64,000 nucleotides of DNA, from the NCBI GenBank assembly GCA_964410945.1, contig CAYPJE010000010.1, positions 26,019-90,018 on the forward strand, in the 5' to 3' direction. Positions 38,635 through 45,379 of this stretch are shown here, in pieces (position 1 is the stretch's first letter; each line of letters opens with the position of its first letter). The DNA comes from CAYPJE01 sp964410945. Lineage in GTDB: Bacteria; Fidelibacterota; Marinisomatia; Marinisomatales; TCS56. The notes beneath the pieces were generated by a model. The model ran no database searches, was not told where the DNA came from, and saw nothing but the letters and a program-made list of their open reading frames with translations. The translations under genes were made by a program, and so were the position numbers.

Positions 38635-39441
38635 TTATTGCTCCATAACGGTGTAATCCAGTTCCGAACCTAATACGCTATGGGGTATCATGTAAACTAT
38701 AAGCAGAATTATACTGGCTGCCAGAATCCATCCCGGACGCCGCGATTTACGGTTTTTCCAGAGCGCCAGTATCCACAGGATAAAGGCCGCCAGGGTTTTG
38801 TTGTCGGTCAGGTCGTGGCCGAATGGCCAGCCGGTCCAGAAGGCACCAAAAGCGTATTTCTGCACGATTGGCCCCAGGATGATACCACCCAGAAAGAGCA
38901 GGATAGTGGTGACCAGTGCATATCGGTAAAGTCGTTCGCCTTTTACCAGGACTTGCAGTCCGCTGCGATTGGAAATCAGCATGGCAAAAAACATGAATAG
39001 TACGTGCGGTAAAAGAATGGAGGTGGGGACGCTGCCTTTGAAGCGCATGATAACCGGATCGGGGGTCAACAGCAACTGCTCTCCTTCCGGGATTTTAAGG
39101 CTGATCTGATACATGATTTTTCCTGTCGGTGGTTGTGAGGGCAGGCGCAGAAGCAGGCGGTCACCGGAACGTTCCAGGGGACGCTGTGTCCATTCATCAT
39201 GGCTACGGTAGCGGCGGTAAATATATTCACCGGTCACTGATTGATCCGGTACGGCCAGCTCAATCAGCGGATCGATTCCCGAATCATGGGTTCGCAGTAA
39301 TGAAAAATCAATTTCCTGGTTATTTACGGTAACGGTTCCTTCAACCGGATAGGTAGGGCCGGTCTGGCGCTGATAAATTGCCGATGACAGGGTTATGACT
39401 ACGGCGGTAAGCCATAGCAGAATGTTTTGATATGTTTTCAT
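38635..39441 (-). CDS. membrane protein of unknown function
   Basis: 268 residues from the ATG at 39441; the frame is open to 39525, but the signal-like start MKTYQNILLWLTAVVITLSS begins here. One N-terminal helix, an extracytoplasmic beta domain (about 30-150, GEYIYRRYRSHDEW), and four or five further helices (SILLPHVLFMFFAMLI, ALVTTILLFLGGIIL, TLAAFILWILALW, ILAASIILLIVYMIPHS). No family recognised. It is followed 7 bp later by the SLC13 gene on the same strand, so a role in anion transport or energy coupling is possible but not shown. No SD. Confidence 0.7.
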   Translation of the reverse strand: MKTYQNILLWLTAVVITLSSAIYQRQTGPTYPVEGTVTVNNQEIDFSLLRTHDSGIDPLIELAVPDQSVTGEYIYRRYRSHDEWTQRPLERSGDRLLLRLPSQPPTGKIMYQISLKIPEGEQLLLTPDPVIMRFKGSVPTSILLPHVLFMFFAMLISNRSGLQVLVKGERLYRYALVTTILLFLGGIILGPIVQKYAFGAFWTGWPFGHDLTDNKTLAAFILWILALWKNRKSRRPGWILAASIILLIVYMIPHSVLGSELDYTVMEQ

Positions 39442-39671
39442 TTTATTAAGGCCGGTAGTTTGGTTACTTAGACGTTCCCCGTAAAAACCGATGATTAATT
39501 TCGTTGGATTCTGGGCTAAAAACAAGAATCTAAAACGATGTGCTGAAGTGAACGGTTATCAATTAATTAACTATTGAAGAAGTATGTGAGCACAGTTTAA
39601 CTTCATTAGCTTTATTCAAGTTGTTGAAATTTGTTTTGAATAATCAGTTGAAGCTGATTTAAACCACCCGT

Positions 39672-39683
39672 TAAGGAGGTGAT
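39672..39683 (+). promoter_or_regulatory. full-length anti-SD complement before rpsU
   Basis: TAAGGAGGTGAT is complementary over 12 bases to the conserved 3' end of 16S rRNA, with GGAGG 7 bases before the ATG. No other start in the window has a match this long. In Bacteroidetes a strong SD on rpsU is known and tied to autoregulation by bS21 through the anti-SD. Confidence 0.85.
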
Positions 39684-39686
39684 TAT

Positions 39687-39881
39687 ATGGTGGAAGTGAC
39701 GGTCAGAAAAGATGAACCGTTGGAACGTGCCCTGCGCCGCTTCAAGAAGAAGTGGGAACGGGCCGGTGTTTTACGCACGCTGAAGGCCAAGTCCTATTAT
39801 GTCAAGCCCAGCGATGAAAAACGCGCCCAGCGTAAAAAGACCGCTCGCCGCCTGGCCCGAATGGCTCGTTATTATTACTGA
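39687..39881 (+). CDS. rpsU: 30S ribosomal protein bS21
   Basis: 64 residues, the normal size. MVEVTVRKDEPLERALRRFK then KKWERAGVLRTLKAK and a basic tail (KRAQRKKTARRLARMARY) are diagnostic. bS21 sits on the 30S platform near the 16S 3' end and helps handle mRNA start sites. It is a single gene with its own terminator at 39901 and an unusually strong SD. The 245 bp before it (39442-39671) is AT-rich and must contain its promoter; I cannot name a convincing -35/-10 pair. Confidence 0.97.
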   Translation: MVEVTVRKDEPLERALRRFKKKWERAGVLRTLKAKSYYVKPSDEKRAQRKKTARRLARMARYYY

Positions 39882-39900
39882 GTTGTTTTTTTAGGCTTAA

Positions 39901-39930
39901 AGGTCCGGGAATATCCTGGACCTTTTTTTT
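39901..39930 (+). terminator. rho-independent terminator of rpsU
   Basis: A 10-bp stem with one G-U pair (AGGTCCGGGA / TCCTGGACCT), a 3-base loop and a run of eight T. It lies 20 bp after the rpsU stop. Confidence 0.92.
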
Positions 39931-39966
39931 ATTATACCGCTAATTTCAATCTTATTTTTGGGATGC

Positions 39967-39992
39967 CATACTTCGACAAGCTCAGTATGACA
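39967..39992 (+). repeat. dispersed CTTCGAC...GCTCAG palindromic repeat, copy 1
   Basis: CATACTTCGACAAGCTCAG followed by TATGACA: an imperfect palindrome (CATACT/AGTATG ends). Two related copies occur at 45273-45301 and 45311-45337. It is a REP-like intergenic element. Confidence 0.75.
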
Positions 39993-40036
39993 TTTTTGAT
40001 TTTCTCAAAACGATTATAAACACTTAAGGAATAATT

Positions 40037-41374
40037 ATGTTGATTCGCAGTATTTCCGGTGTTCGTGGACTGGTTGATTCCACGCTGACACCCGATGTGG
40101 CCCGTGTCTACGCCCGTGCCGTCAATGATATGCTACCGGCTGGTGAAATCGTCCTGGGACGTGACAGTCGTCCATCCGGGGCTAATATATTGAAAGCTAT
40201 TTCGACTGAACTGGTCGCCATGGGCCGGCCGGTTTCAGATTGCGGGATTGTTCCAACGCCTACGGTACAGTTTGTTACCGAACACAGTGCTGCAGTTGGT
40301 GGTATCATTGTGACAGCCAGTCATAATCCCATCGAATGGAATGGACTGAAATTTGTCCGGGCCGATGGCACCTTTTTCCTGCCGGATGAATGCCGGGACC
40401 TATTCAAACGGGTTGATGCCGGCTGTGGTACCCTCCATGTGGCCGAAGCCGGTGAGCGTAATTCCCGGCGTGATGCTATCCGGTGCCATATCGATCATAT
40501 CCTGGCCCTGGATTGTATTGATGTTCAAACGATCCGGAATCGCCGCTTCAAGATTGCCATCGATACGGTAAACGGTGCCGGCGCGGAAGCGTTACCGGCC
40601 CTGCTGACAGCTTTAAATTGTGAGGTTGTTCCGCTGTACTGCGAACCGACCGGTGAATTTCTGCGGGGGACCGAGCCCCTGCCGGAGAACCTGAAGGATT
40701 TGGGGGATGCCCTGACTGAAAACAGTGCCGAGGCCGGTTTTGCTGTGGATCCCGACGCGGATCGCCTGGCCGTTGTATCTGAAAAAGGAATTCCGTTAGG
40801 TGAGGAAAATACTCTGGTTCTCTCCGTGGACGGTTACTGGAAAACCACAGGAAAAGCTGAGCCGATCGTGGTGAATCTTTCCACTACCATGGCACTTGAT
40901 AAGTTGGCCGCGGAGTATGGCACCAAAGTGCTGCGTTCCGCCGTTGGAGAAATTAATGTGGTCCAATTGATGCAAACCGTCGGTGCACCCCTGGGCGGAG
41001 AGGGTAATGGAGGGGTGATTTTAAAAGCAGCTCATCTGGGACGCGATTCCCTGGTAGGGGCGGCCATGGTGCTTAATCGCATGGCCCAATCAACGGAGCC
41101 GTTGAGTGTAATAGCCGCATCCCTGCCTCAATTCGTGATTGTAAAGGACAAGGTCGGCCTGGAAGGGGTGGATGTGGATAAATCGCTGGCGGTGGTGCGG
41201 GAGGCTTTTGCCGGTGCTGAGGTCAACACCATCGATGGTGTAAAATTCACCTGGGATGACCGCTGGGTTCACCTGCGCAAATCAAACACCGAACCGATCA
41301 TGCGCATCTATGCCGAGGCGGAGACAGAAATCAAAGCACAGGAATTAGTTAAAAAGGTCAAATCCCTGATTTAG
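40037..41374 (+). CDS. alpha-D-phosphohexomutase family enzyme (GlmM/PMM-like)
   Basis: 445 residues, four-domain family that moves phosphate between C1 and C6 (or C1 and C5) of sugar phosphates. Phosphoserine loop TASHNP (about 94-99), Mg site DPDADRLA (about 239-246), sugar loop GGEGNGGV, phosphate loop RKSNTEPIMR. In this lineage it is most simply phosphoglucosamine mutase, making glucosamine-1-phosphate for cell wall synthesis. Its place beside a deoxyribose-phosphate BMC locus also allows a phosphopentomutase role, but the SorC operator between them separates the transcripts. AAGGA lies 6 bases before the ATG. Exact substrate unproven, so I give no symbol. Confidence 0.88.
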   Translation: MLIRSISGVRGLVDSTLTPDVARVYARAVNDMLPAGEIVLGRDSRPSGANILKAISTELVAMGRPVSDCGIVPTPTVQFVTEHSAAVGGIIVTASHNPIEWNGLKFVRADGTFFLPDECRDLFKRVDAGCGTLHVAEAGERNSRRDAIRCHIDHILALDCIDVQTIRNRRFKIAIDTVNGAGAEALPALLTALNCEVVPLYCEPTGEFLRGTEPLPENLKDLGDALTENSAEAGFAVDPDADRLAVVSEKGIPLGEENTLVLSVDGYWKTTGKAEPIVVNLSTTMALDKLAAEYGTKVLRSAVGEINVVQLMQTVGAPLGGEGNGGVILKAAHLGRDSLVGAAMVLNRMAQSTEPLSVIAASLPQFVIVKDKVGLEGVDVDKSLAVVREAFAGAEVNTIDGVKFTWDDRWVHLRKSNTEPIMRIYAEAETEIKAQELVKKVKSLI

Positions 41375-41433
41375 AAATCTGCGCACCTGGTGCATTGTGG
41401 ACCTGTGCCTGAGTGTCTGTCTTACAATTTTTA

Positions 41434-41462
41434 TTGACTTTAAGTCGGGTGACTGTTATTTT
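41434..41462 (+). promoter_or_regulatory. promoter of the BMC locus
   Basis: TTGACT (41434-41439), a 17-bp spacer and TATTTT (41457-41462). The two operator-like palindromes start directly after the -10, in the position expected for repression. Strength and sigma factor are inferred. Confidence 0.6.
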
Positions 41463-41497
41463 TGAACAAATGTTAGTCTATTATGAACATATGTTCA
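41463..41497 (+). promoter_or_regulatory. tandem operator for the SorC-type regulator
   Basis: A perfect 14-bp palindrome TGAACATATGTTCA at 41484-41497 and a near-copy TGAACAAATGTTAG at 41463-41476. Their centres are 21 bp apart, two helical turns, so a dimer of dimers could bind one face. They lie between the -10 and the regulator start codon, so autorepression of the regulator and downstream BMC genes is likely. Confidence 0.75.
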
Positions 41498-41507
41498 GTT
41501 GTATTTG

Positions 41508-42446
41508 ATGGATGCTGAAAGAACAGCATTGCTGGTTGAAGCAGCCCGGCTGTATTACGAGCATGGCCTTTCACAGCAACAAGTAGCCCGTAAGCTCGGT
41601 GTTTCCCGTCCCGGAATTTCCCGCCTGCTGCAAACAGCACGCAGGGAAGGTATAGTAAAAATCACGATCAATGATCCCACTACACGTGGTACGCGGCAGG
41701 AAAAAGAATTAACTGAAAAATATGGGTTGAAGCAGGTTGTTGTTGTACCAGACAATGGTGAACCATACCCGGTAATTCAGAAACGCCTTGGTCTGGCGAC
41801 GGCTAATTTTTTGGATCAAATTGTCGTAGATAAGATGGTGTTGGGCATTTCATGGGGTACGACGATGCAGGAAGTTGCCCGGCAGATCAGTGGTAGATCG
41901 GTTAAATCGATGACCGTTGTTCAATTGAATGGTGGAATTTCCAGGGCCGAATATGATACCAACGCCAGTGAAATTGCTAAGTCGATCAGTGAGAAATTCG
42001 GTGCAATACCATTCCTGCTTCCGTTACCGGCAATTGTTGATAGTAAAAGCGTCAAAGATGCAATTATTTCTGATCGCAATATTGCCCGTACACTTGATTT
42101 GGCACGTCAGGCAAGTGTTGCTGTATTTACTGTTGGATCATTTGGTCACCTGTCCGTCCTGGTAAAAGCGGAATATTTCGAATCAGCCGAAGTAGATGAT
42201 TTACTGCAACAGGGTGCTGTGGGGGATATCTGCTCCAGGATTATTAATAACCGGGGAAGAATCTGTTCTTCCGGCCTTGACCAGCGTACGATTGGAATCA
42301 GCCTGGAAGAAATCATCGAAAAACCACATTCAATCGCCGTAGCCGGTGGCCAACGTAAATTAGCCGCTATCAAAGCCGGTTTAAAAGGACGATTATTTAA
42401 CACATTGATTACTGACGAAGGAGTCGCAGCACAGCTATTGTCATAG
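41508..42446 (+). CDS. SorC/DeoR-type sugar-phosphate-responsive regulator
   Basis: 312 residues. N-terminal HTH (LSQQQVARKLGVSRPGISRL, about 22-41), then a large SorC sugar-binding domain (about 60-312; VLGISWGTTMQEVARQ, VVQLNGGISR, ISDRNIARTLDLARQ, CSSGLDQRTIGI-like) related to phosphosugar isomerases. B. subtilis DeoR, which responds to deoxyribose-5-phosphate, belongs to this family. Together with the DERA enzyme downstream, this makes that compound the likely inducer. I use the ATG at 41508; TTG codons at 41499 and 41505 are also in frame, the first overlapping the operator. First gene of the BMC operon, 38 bp before the fusion gene's ATG. Confidence 0.88.
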   Translation: MDAERTALLVEAARLYYEHGLSQQQVARKLGVSRPGISRLLQTARREGIVKITINDPTTRGTRQEKELTEKYGLKQVVVVPDNGEPYPVIQKRLGLATANFLDQIVVDKMVLGISWGTTMQEVARQISGRSVKSMTVVQLNGGISRAEYDTNASEIAKSISEKFGAIPFLLPLPAIVDSKSVKDAIISDRNIARTLDLARQASVAVFTVGSFGHLSVLVKAEYFESAEVDDLLQQGAVGDICSRIINNRGRICSSGLDQRTIGISLEEIIEKPHSIAVAGGQRKLAAIKAGLKGRLFNTLITDEGVAAQLLS

Positions 42447-42484
42447 GATTGATAAAAGACTGGAATCAGCTGGAATTATTTAAA

Positions 42485-43894
42485 ATGAGCAATATTAAAA
42501 AACTAAAGATAGCAGTTGGGGCCGACCATGGTGGCGTTAGCCTTAAAGACCAACTACAGAAATTTTTAACCGATCGTGGTGTTCAGACAATTGATTGTGG
42601 GACCAACAGTAACGCCGCGGTGGATTATCCGCAGTTTGCCCTGGCAGTTGCCCGGAAAGTCGCTTCAGGTGAAGCTGATTTTGGTATCATGGTAGATGGA
42701 GCCGGGATTGGCTCAGCCATGACGGCCAATAAGGTTCCAGGAGTTCGGGCGGCACTGTGCTATGATGTCTCGACGGCCAGAAACGCCCGGGAACATAATG
42801 ATGCCCGTGTACTGACGCTGGGTGCTGGTCTTATCGGGACTGATCTGGCCCGGCAGATTGTAGATATTTTTATTACCACCGGATGTACGGCTGAACGACA
42901 TCTGCGCCGGGTGCAGATGATAATGGATATTGAAAAACAGCCCGATATTGAATTTAAAATGCCGGAACCCGTAATACCAACAATGTCCGATGAAAAGGGA
43001 TTGAATGATGTTGATTTAGCCCGGATCACTGAAAAGGTTCAGGAACTGTTGAAACAATCGGGGCTGACCCTCTCCAAAGCCGGTGAACTGCTGCCAGCGG
43101 CAGGTGATTATGCCCGGGGTAACCGGATGGTGAAGCAACCCGAGGCGGTCCGCAAATTCATGGATTTTGGTGTTGAACGGGTAGCATATCACAATGGCAC
43201 CGGCTGTGAAAAAGTGCCTGAAGACATTGCCCGTTGTATCGACCATACTGTTTTAAAACCGGATGCCACGGAAACTGATATAAAAAAATTATGTGGTGAA
43301 GCCCGTGAATTTCAGTTTGCCACGGTCTGTGTCAGCCCTAGTTATGTCAGGCTGTCGGCTGATGAGCTGGATGGATCGGATGTGAAAGTTTGTACCGTGG
43401 TTGGTTTTCCCTCTGGCGCCCATGCTCCGGAGATCAAAGCCATGGAAACCCGTCAGGCTATTCGTGATGGCGCCAGGGAAATTGATATGGTTATCAATAT
43501 AGGTGCTTTGAAAAGCGGCAATGATGACCTGGTATACCGCGATATTCGTGCCGTTTGCGAAGCCTGTGAAGATGGCAGTGCCACCAGCAAGGTGATCATT
43601 GAAGCCGCTTTGCTTACCGATGATGAGAAAGTGCGGGCCTGTGAGTTGTCCAAGAAAGCGCGTGCCAATTACGTCAAGACATCGACCGGGTTTGGCCCTG
43701 GTGGTGCCACTGCTGAAGATGTTGCTCTGATGAGCAGTGTGGTGCGGGGAGCGGGAATCGGTGTCAAGGCGGCCGGTGGTATCAGGAATTATGAAGATGC
43801 CCGTAAGATGGTTGAAGCGGGAGCAACCCGCATCGGCGCCAGTGCCAGCATTGGTATTGTAAAAGGTGCCAAGGAAACAACAATTTCGAATTAA
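42485..43894 (+). CDS. RpiB-like isomerase fused to deoxyribose-phosphate aldolase (DERA)
   Basis: 469 residues from the ATG at 42485 (a TTG at 42449 is an alternative). Residues about 5-150 are an RpiB/LacAB domain (KIAVGADHGGVSLKDQL, ANKVPGVRAALCYD, EHNDARVLTLGAGLIG). Residues about 245-469 are DERA: DHTVLKPDAT, Asp in EIDMVINIGAL, Schiff-base Lys in YVKTSTGFG, second Lys in GVKAAGGIRN. DERA splits deoxyribose-5-phosphate to glyceraldehyde-3-phosphate and acetaldehyde. The RpiB domain has Asp where E. coli RpiB has the catalytic Cys (MVDGAGIG), so its reaction is uncertain. The linker contains an amphipathic helix (about 175-195) that may be an encapsulation peptide. This is the signature enzyme of a sugar-phosphate-utilising BMC. 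Confidence 0.93.
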   Translation: MSNIKKLKIAVGADHGGVSLKDQLQKFLTDRGVQTIDCGTNSNAAVDYPQFALAVARKVASGEADFGIMVDGAGIGSAMTANKVPGVRAALCYDVSTARNAREHNDARVLTLGAGLIGTDLARQIVDIFITTGCTAERHLRRVQMIMDIEKQPDIEFKMPEPVIPTMSDEKGLNDVDLARITEKVQELLKQSGLTLSKAGELLPAAGDYARGNRMVKQPEAVRKFMDFGVERVAYHNGTGCEKVPEDIARCIDHTVLKPDATETDIKKLCGEAREFQFATVCVSPSYVRLSADELDGSDVKVCTVVGFPSGAHAPEIKAMETRQAIRDGAREIDMVINIGALKSGNDDLVYRDIRAVCEACEDGSATSKVIIEAALLTDDEKVRACELSKKARANYVKTSTGFGPGGATAEDVALMSSVVRGAGIGVKAAGGIRNYEDARKMVEAGATRIGASASIGIVKGAKETTISN

Positions 43895-43911
43895 GTTGAA
43901 GGAGTAGGATA

Positions 43912-44535
43912 GTGGTCGATTTACGCGCTTATGTTTTTCTGGACAGTATTCAGCCCCAGTATGCTGCATTTCTTGGTACGGTGGCTAAAGGTTTTTTACC
44001 GATTGCGGGTATGGCATCGCTCTATGTGGAAATTTCACCGGGGATTGAAATTAACCGGATCACCGATATTGCCCTGAAATCCACCAATGTCACACCGGGA
44101 ATGCAAATCGTTGAACGTCTGTTCGGAATGCTTGAAATTCACTCTGAATCCCAGGCCGATGTCCGTCAGGCCGGGCAGGCTATCCTGGATGCCCTTGATC
44201 TAAAAGAGGAACAGCGCTGGAAACCAAAAATTTACTCCCAGCAGGTGATTCGTCATATTGATGATCACCAGACCCAGTTGATCAATCGTATGCGGCATGG
44301 TAATATGATCGTTCCCGGTGAAACGATGTTTGTGATGGAAGTGCAGCCGGCGGCTTATGCGGCCCTGGCGGCCAACGAGGCGGAAAAAGCGGCGGAGATC
44401 AATATTCTGGAAGTCCGGACTTTCGGTAGTTTTGGCCGCATCTACCTGGGTGGTGCCGAACGGGATATCGATGTTGGCTGGCGTGCCGCTGTAAAATGCA
44501 TCGAAGAGATGTCTGGAATCGAGAAAGAAAAATAA
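43912..44535 (+). CDS. BMC-T trimeric shell protein (tandem BMC domains)
   Basis: 207 residues with two fused BMC domains, forming pseudohexameric trimers in the microcompartment facet. First domain: LRAYVFLDSIQPQYAAFLGT, SPGIEINRITDIALK, ERLFGMLEIHSE. Second: RMRHGNMIVPGETMFVMEVQ, AYAALAANEAEKAAEI, RTFGSFGRIYLGGAE. It closely resembles, from memory, the BMC-T proteins of the Haliangium ochraceum shell. Trimers of this class can have a large central pore that may pass cofactors. GTG start with AAGGAG at good distance. It begins 17 bp after the fusion enzyme gene. Confidence 0.92.
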   Translation: MVDLRAYVFLDSIQPQYAAFLGTVAKGFLPIAGMASLYVEISPGIEINRITDIALKSTNVTPGMQIVERLFGMLEIHSESQADVRQAGQAILDALDLKEEQRWKPKIYSQQVIRHIDDHQTQLINRMRHGNMIVPGETMFVMEVQPAAYAALAANEAEKAAEINILEVRTFGSFGRIYLGGAERDIDVGWRAAVKCIEEMSGIEKEK

Positions 44536-44548
44536 TTGAAAATAAAAA

Positions 44549-44591
44549 ACACAGACAGACTCCGGATTTAATAAATCAGTTGAATCTGTGT
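44549..44591 (+). repeat. intercistronic hairpin/dispersed repeat between BMC-T and BMC-H
   Basis: ACACAGA at 44549-44555 pairs with TCTGTGT at 44585-44591, followed by AATCCGTGG and an A-run. The sequence resembles a repeat seen between genes in many environmental bacteria. It may separate expression of the abundant BMC-H shell protein from the upstream genes. Confidence 0.5.
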
Positions 44592-44635
44592 AATCCGTGG
44601 TTTAAAAAAAATCTTAATTCACTGGAGGAAATAAA

Positions 44636-44944
44636 ATGGCAGAAGCACTAGGAATGATCGAAACGCGCAGCTTTCCCGCTGTCGTTGAAGCCGCCGATGC
44701 AATGGTAAAAGCGGCCAAGGTCGAATTAGTGTCATACGAAAAAACCGGTGGCGGTTATGTCTCGGCTATCGTCCGGGGTGATGTGGCTGCTGTAAAAGCT
44801 GCTTGTGATGCCGGTAAAGCCGGCGCCGCACGCGTTGGTGAAATCGTAGCTGTACACGTGATCGCACGTCCCCACAGTAATGTGGATGCGGTAATGCCCA
44901 TCGGACGCGGTGACAAACCCAAAGCTCCACTTACCGAGGATTAA
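44636..44944 (+). CDS. BMC-H hexameric shell protein
   Basis: 102 residues, one Pfam BMC domain, the major facet tile of the shell. EALGMIETRSFPAVVEAADA, AKVELVSYEKTGGGYVSAIV, RGDVAAVKAACDAG and VIARPHSNVDAVMPIG are canonical (PduA/EutM/CsoS1 type). Strong SD (GGAGG 7 bases before ATG), the best of the shell genes apart from the next, fitting the high copy number needed. It is preceded by a 100-bp gap containing a hairpin. Confidence 0.97.
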   Translation: MAEALGMIETRSFPAVVEAADAMVKAAKVELVSYEKTGGGYVSAIVRGDVAAVKAACDAGKAGAARVGEIVAVHVIARPHSNVDAVMPIGRGDKPKAPLTED

Positions 44945-44959
44945 TCCCCGGGAGGTAAT

Positions 44960-45259
44960 ATGGTTCTGGCACAAGTAGTGGGTACCTTGGTAGCCACGGA
45001 AAAAGAACAGAGCTTAGAGGGTCTGAAATTCCTCATGCTTCAGAATATTGATCTGGATGGTAAACCCAGCGGCGACTTTGTTGTCGCCGCTGATGCCGTC
45101 CATGCTGGAGTCGGGGAAATGGTTCTCTATGCCAGCGGAAGTTCTGCCCGCCAGACGGTAATGACCGATAAGCGTCCCTGTGATGCCGTGGTCATGGCCA
45201 TCGTGGACAACTGGGAGGTGGACGGAAAAATCCGCTATAAAAAAGGGATTAATGATTAG
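44960..45259 (+). CDS. BMC-P pentameric vertex protein (EutN/CcmL family), copy 1
   Basis: 99 residues. A single EutN_CcmL beta barrel: LAQVVGTLVATEKEQSLEG, LKFLMLQNIDLDGKP, FVVAADAVHAGVGEMVLYAS, GSSARQTVM and AIVDNWEV. Pentamers cap the twelve vertices of the shell. GGAGG lies before the ATG, 15 bp after the BMC-H stop. Two diverged relatives are encoded at 47613 and 47894, so this shell has three vertex proteins. Confidence 0.95.
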   Translation: MVLAQVVGTLVATEKEQSLEGLKFLMLQNIDLDGKPSGDFVVAADAVHAGVGEMVLYASGSSARQTVMTDKRPCDAVVMAIVDNWEVDGKIRYKKGIND

Positions 45260-45360
45260 CTGAGGGTATTACTGTCATGCTGAGCATGTCGAAGTATGAC
45301 ATTGTTCATACACCCTTCGACGAGCTCAGGGTGACACAATCATTTCAGCCTCAGCTAATC
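45254..45360 (+). repeat. 12-bp inverted repeat enclosing two REP-like palindromes
   Basis: GATTAGCTGAGG at 45254-45265 is exactly complementary to CCTCAGCTAATC at 45349-45360. The left arm overlaps the last codons and stop of the BMC-P gene. Inside lie two inverted-type copies of the CTTCGAC...GCTCAG element (45273-45301 and 45311-45337). The whole can fold as a large branched hairpin between the shell genes and the aldehyde dehydrogenase gene, 19 bp before its ATG. Confidence 0.85.
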
Positions 45361-45379
45361 TTCACCCAGAGGAATTGCT

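Noticed and set aside
43289..43969. 226-residue frame antisense to the DERA region
   Set aside because: Overlaps a certain enzyme domain; no start signal.
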